A stretch of 6,076 bases of DNA. Origin: JACPSX01 sp035288405 [NCBI: bacterium] (GTDB lineage: Bacteria > JACPSX01). Positions 5,189 through 6,076 of the stretch are shown piece by piece (the stretch's first letter is position 1; each line of letters opens with the position of its first letter). The stretch lies in contig DATEAK010000204.1 in the NCBI GenBank assembly GCA_035288405.1, positions 1 to 6,076 on the forward strand, read 5' to 3'. The translations under genes and the position numbers were made by a program. The notes beneath the pieces were generated by a model. That model was given only the letters and a program-made list of their open reading frames with translations. It did no database searches and was not told the DNA's origin.

Positions 5189-5945
5189 ATGAACGTCATA
5201 GAAACCCGTAAGTTGACGAAAGAGTTCAAAGGGCACACCGCTCAAGAACCTCGATCTTGAAGTTCAGGTAGGGGAGATTTACGGGTTTCTGGGACCCGAT
5301 GGAGCGGGGAAGACCACGACGATCCGAATGCTCACGGGGATCTTGCCCCCTTCCAGCGGGGAGGCGAGCGTCGTCGGGCACGATATCCGGACCGACCCGG
5401 ATAGGGTGCGGTCCGCCATTGGCTTGCTCCCCGAGTCCACCGGATACTATGGCTGGATGACGCCGACGGAGTATCTCGAATTCTTCGCGGACCTCTACGG
5501 AATGCGCCGCGCCGACTCCCGTAGCCGCGTCAATAGTCTGCTCGCGTGGGTTGGCCTCGCTGAGCGAACCTCCAGCCCCATCGCCACGTTCTCGCGAGGC
5601 ATGCGAGCCCGCCTGGGAATCGCCCGTGCCCTGCTCCACCGGCCGCGCATCGTGTTTCTGGACGAGCCCACGTTGGGGCTGGATCCCTTGGGCCAACGCG
5701 ATATTCTCGAGCTGATCCGGTACGTGAACCGTGACGAGGGGGCGACTATCTTTCTCTCCAGCCACGCCCTGGATCAGGTGGGGCAATTGTGCACGCGGGT
5801 GGGCATCTTGAACGAGGGTTGCCTCGTGGCCCAGGGGAGCGCTTCCGATCTATCGCGCCGGCTTGCGCTTTCTCCGGTGCTGCGGTTGACGGTGGCCGAT
5901 GCGGTGCGGGCTCAGCAGGTGGCCGTAAAGCTAGGCCTGAAATAA
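5189..5945 (+). pseudogene. ABC transporter ATP-binding protein, frameshifted and probably C-terminally truncated
   Basis: This is the nucleotide-binding subunit of an ABC-2 type exporter. Translation from the ATG at 5189 gives MNVIETRKLTKEFKGHTA and then leaves frame: stop TGA at 5258. The family sequence resumes in another frame at 5241 (LKNLDLEVQVGEIYGFLGP), so two bases are missing, or one is extra, near 5240-5243. After that point all motifs are present: Walker A GPDGAGKTTT (5295-5321 region), Q-loop region ESTGYYGWMTPTEY, signature FSRGM, Walker B IVFLDEPTLGLDP and the switch SSHALD. The second frame has no ATG before Walker A, so an intact protein needs the break repaired. The stop at 5945 comes just after the first strand and helix of a DUF4162-like C-terminal region, so the end also looks shortened. 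No permease follows. Real decay, sequencing error and programmed frameshifting are all possible; decay or error is most likely. Confidence 0.8.
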
Positions 5946-5946
5946 G

Positions 5947-5975
5947 CGCCAAGGGAGCGGGAGCGCTCGTTGGCG
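5947..5975 (+). terminator. Hairpin directly after the ABC gene, no T-run
   Basis: CGCCAA (5947-5952) pairs with TTGGCG (5970-5975), and GAGCG (5955-5959) with CGCTC (5964-5968) around a GGAG loop; two bases against one form a small internal loop. It begins two bases after the TAA. The lack of a T-run argues against a classical intrinsic terminator; a transcript-end stabiliser is equally possible. Confidence 0.35.
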
Positions 5976-6049
5976 GTTCACTGGCGACTCCTTGACGGTT
6001 CGTAAGCACTCATTGGAACGTGTTTCCCTCGCGAAAGGACTCTGATTGG

Positions 6050-6076
6050 ATGTCAGAGGATGAGGTACTGAGGTTG
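6050..6076 (+). CDS. Possible start of a further gene, cut by the window edge
   Basis: ATG at 6050 opens a frame reading MSEDEVLRL to the edge. AAAGGA lies ten bases upstream, and the same AAAGGACTCT string stands at the same distance before the response-regulator start. Nine codons are too few to name a product; the charged start does not look like an ABC permease. The frame is open back to about 5996, so an earlier GTG at 6020 is also possible. Confidence 0.3.

Noticed and set aside
4706-5245. A minus-strand frame of 179 residues over the kinase end and intergenic region
   Set aside because: It is opposite the conserved kinase ATPase domain and shows no motif, ribosome site or family likeness.
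5226-5786. A minus-strand frame of 186 residues opposite the ABC gene
   Set aside because: The opposite strand encodes all ABC ATPase motifs; this frame is a shadow.
5241-5945. An intact ABC ATPase starting within the second frame
   Set aside because: That frame has stops at 5190, 5199 and 5214 and no ATG before 5328, which is after Walker A. A product from 5328 would lack the ATP-binding loop.
1-6076. A mobile element, CRISPR array or defence system
   Set aside because: There are no spaced repeat arrays, transposase, integrase, terminal inverted repeats or nuclease-like proteins. The genes are ordinary chromosomal families.

Overview
The window looks like ordinary chromosome from a Gram-negative bacterium of moderately high GC. 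Genes have clear Shine-Dalgarno sites, one protein carries a Sec signal peptide, and a sensor kinase has a periplasmic loop between two membrane helices. The mix of genes would suit an anaerobic or metal-exposed lineage such as Desulfobacterota, Nitrospirota or NC10. That placement is a guess, because no phylogenetic marker is present.

Layout. Positions 1-807 hold a minus-strand operon. It starts with a MoaD/ThiS-type ubiquitin-like sulfur carrier (807 to 475) and continues, after 24 bases, into the N-terminal 150 residues of an FAD/NAD(P)-dependent oxidoreductase that runs off the left edge. A divergent promoter region (808-989) separates it from a plus-strand gene at 990-1649. That gene encodes an exported isochorismatase-fold protein whose expected nucleophilic cysteine is an alanine. 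After a leader with strong, mutually exclusive hairpins comes an MscS-family mechanosensitive channel (1796-2872). It is followed, 77 bases on, by an OmpR-family response regulator (2950-3624) and, 4 bases later, its sensor histidine kinase (3629-5014). The pair resembles CusR/CusS-type envelope or metal sensors.

The 174 bases after the kinase contain a 12-bp direct repeat at a 22-bp period beside a -10-like sequence, a good candidate target for the regulator. Downstream is an ABC transporter ATPase (5189-5945) broken by a frameshift between its first strand and Walker A. Its C-terminal region also appears shortened, and no permease follows. A hairpin lies directly after its stop, and a new gene may begin at 6050.

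How the parts may work together. The MoaD-like carrier and flavoprotein resemble accessory genes often found with tungsten-dependent aldehyde:ferredoxin oxidoreductases; if so, the rest of that set should lie beyond position 1. The channel, regulator and kinase are plausibly one envelope-stress or osmotic unit. I see no CRISPR, rRNA, tRNA, insertion sequence or phage gene. I did not find a clear-cut new system. The most unusual items are the Cys-to-Ala exported hydrolase-like protein, the MoaD-like protein with residues after its Gly-Gly, and the broken ABC gene behind a possible regulator box.
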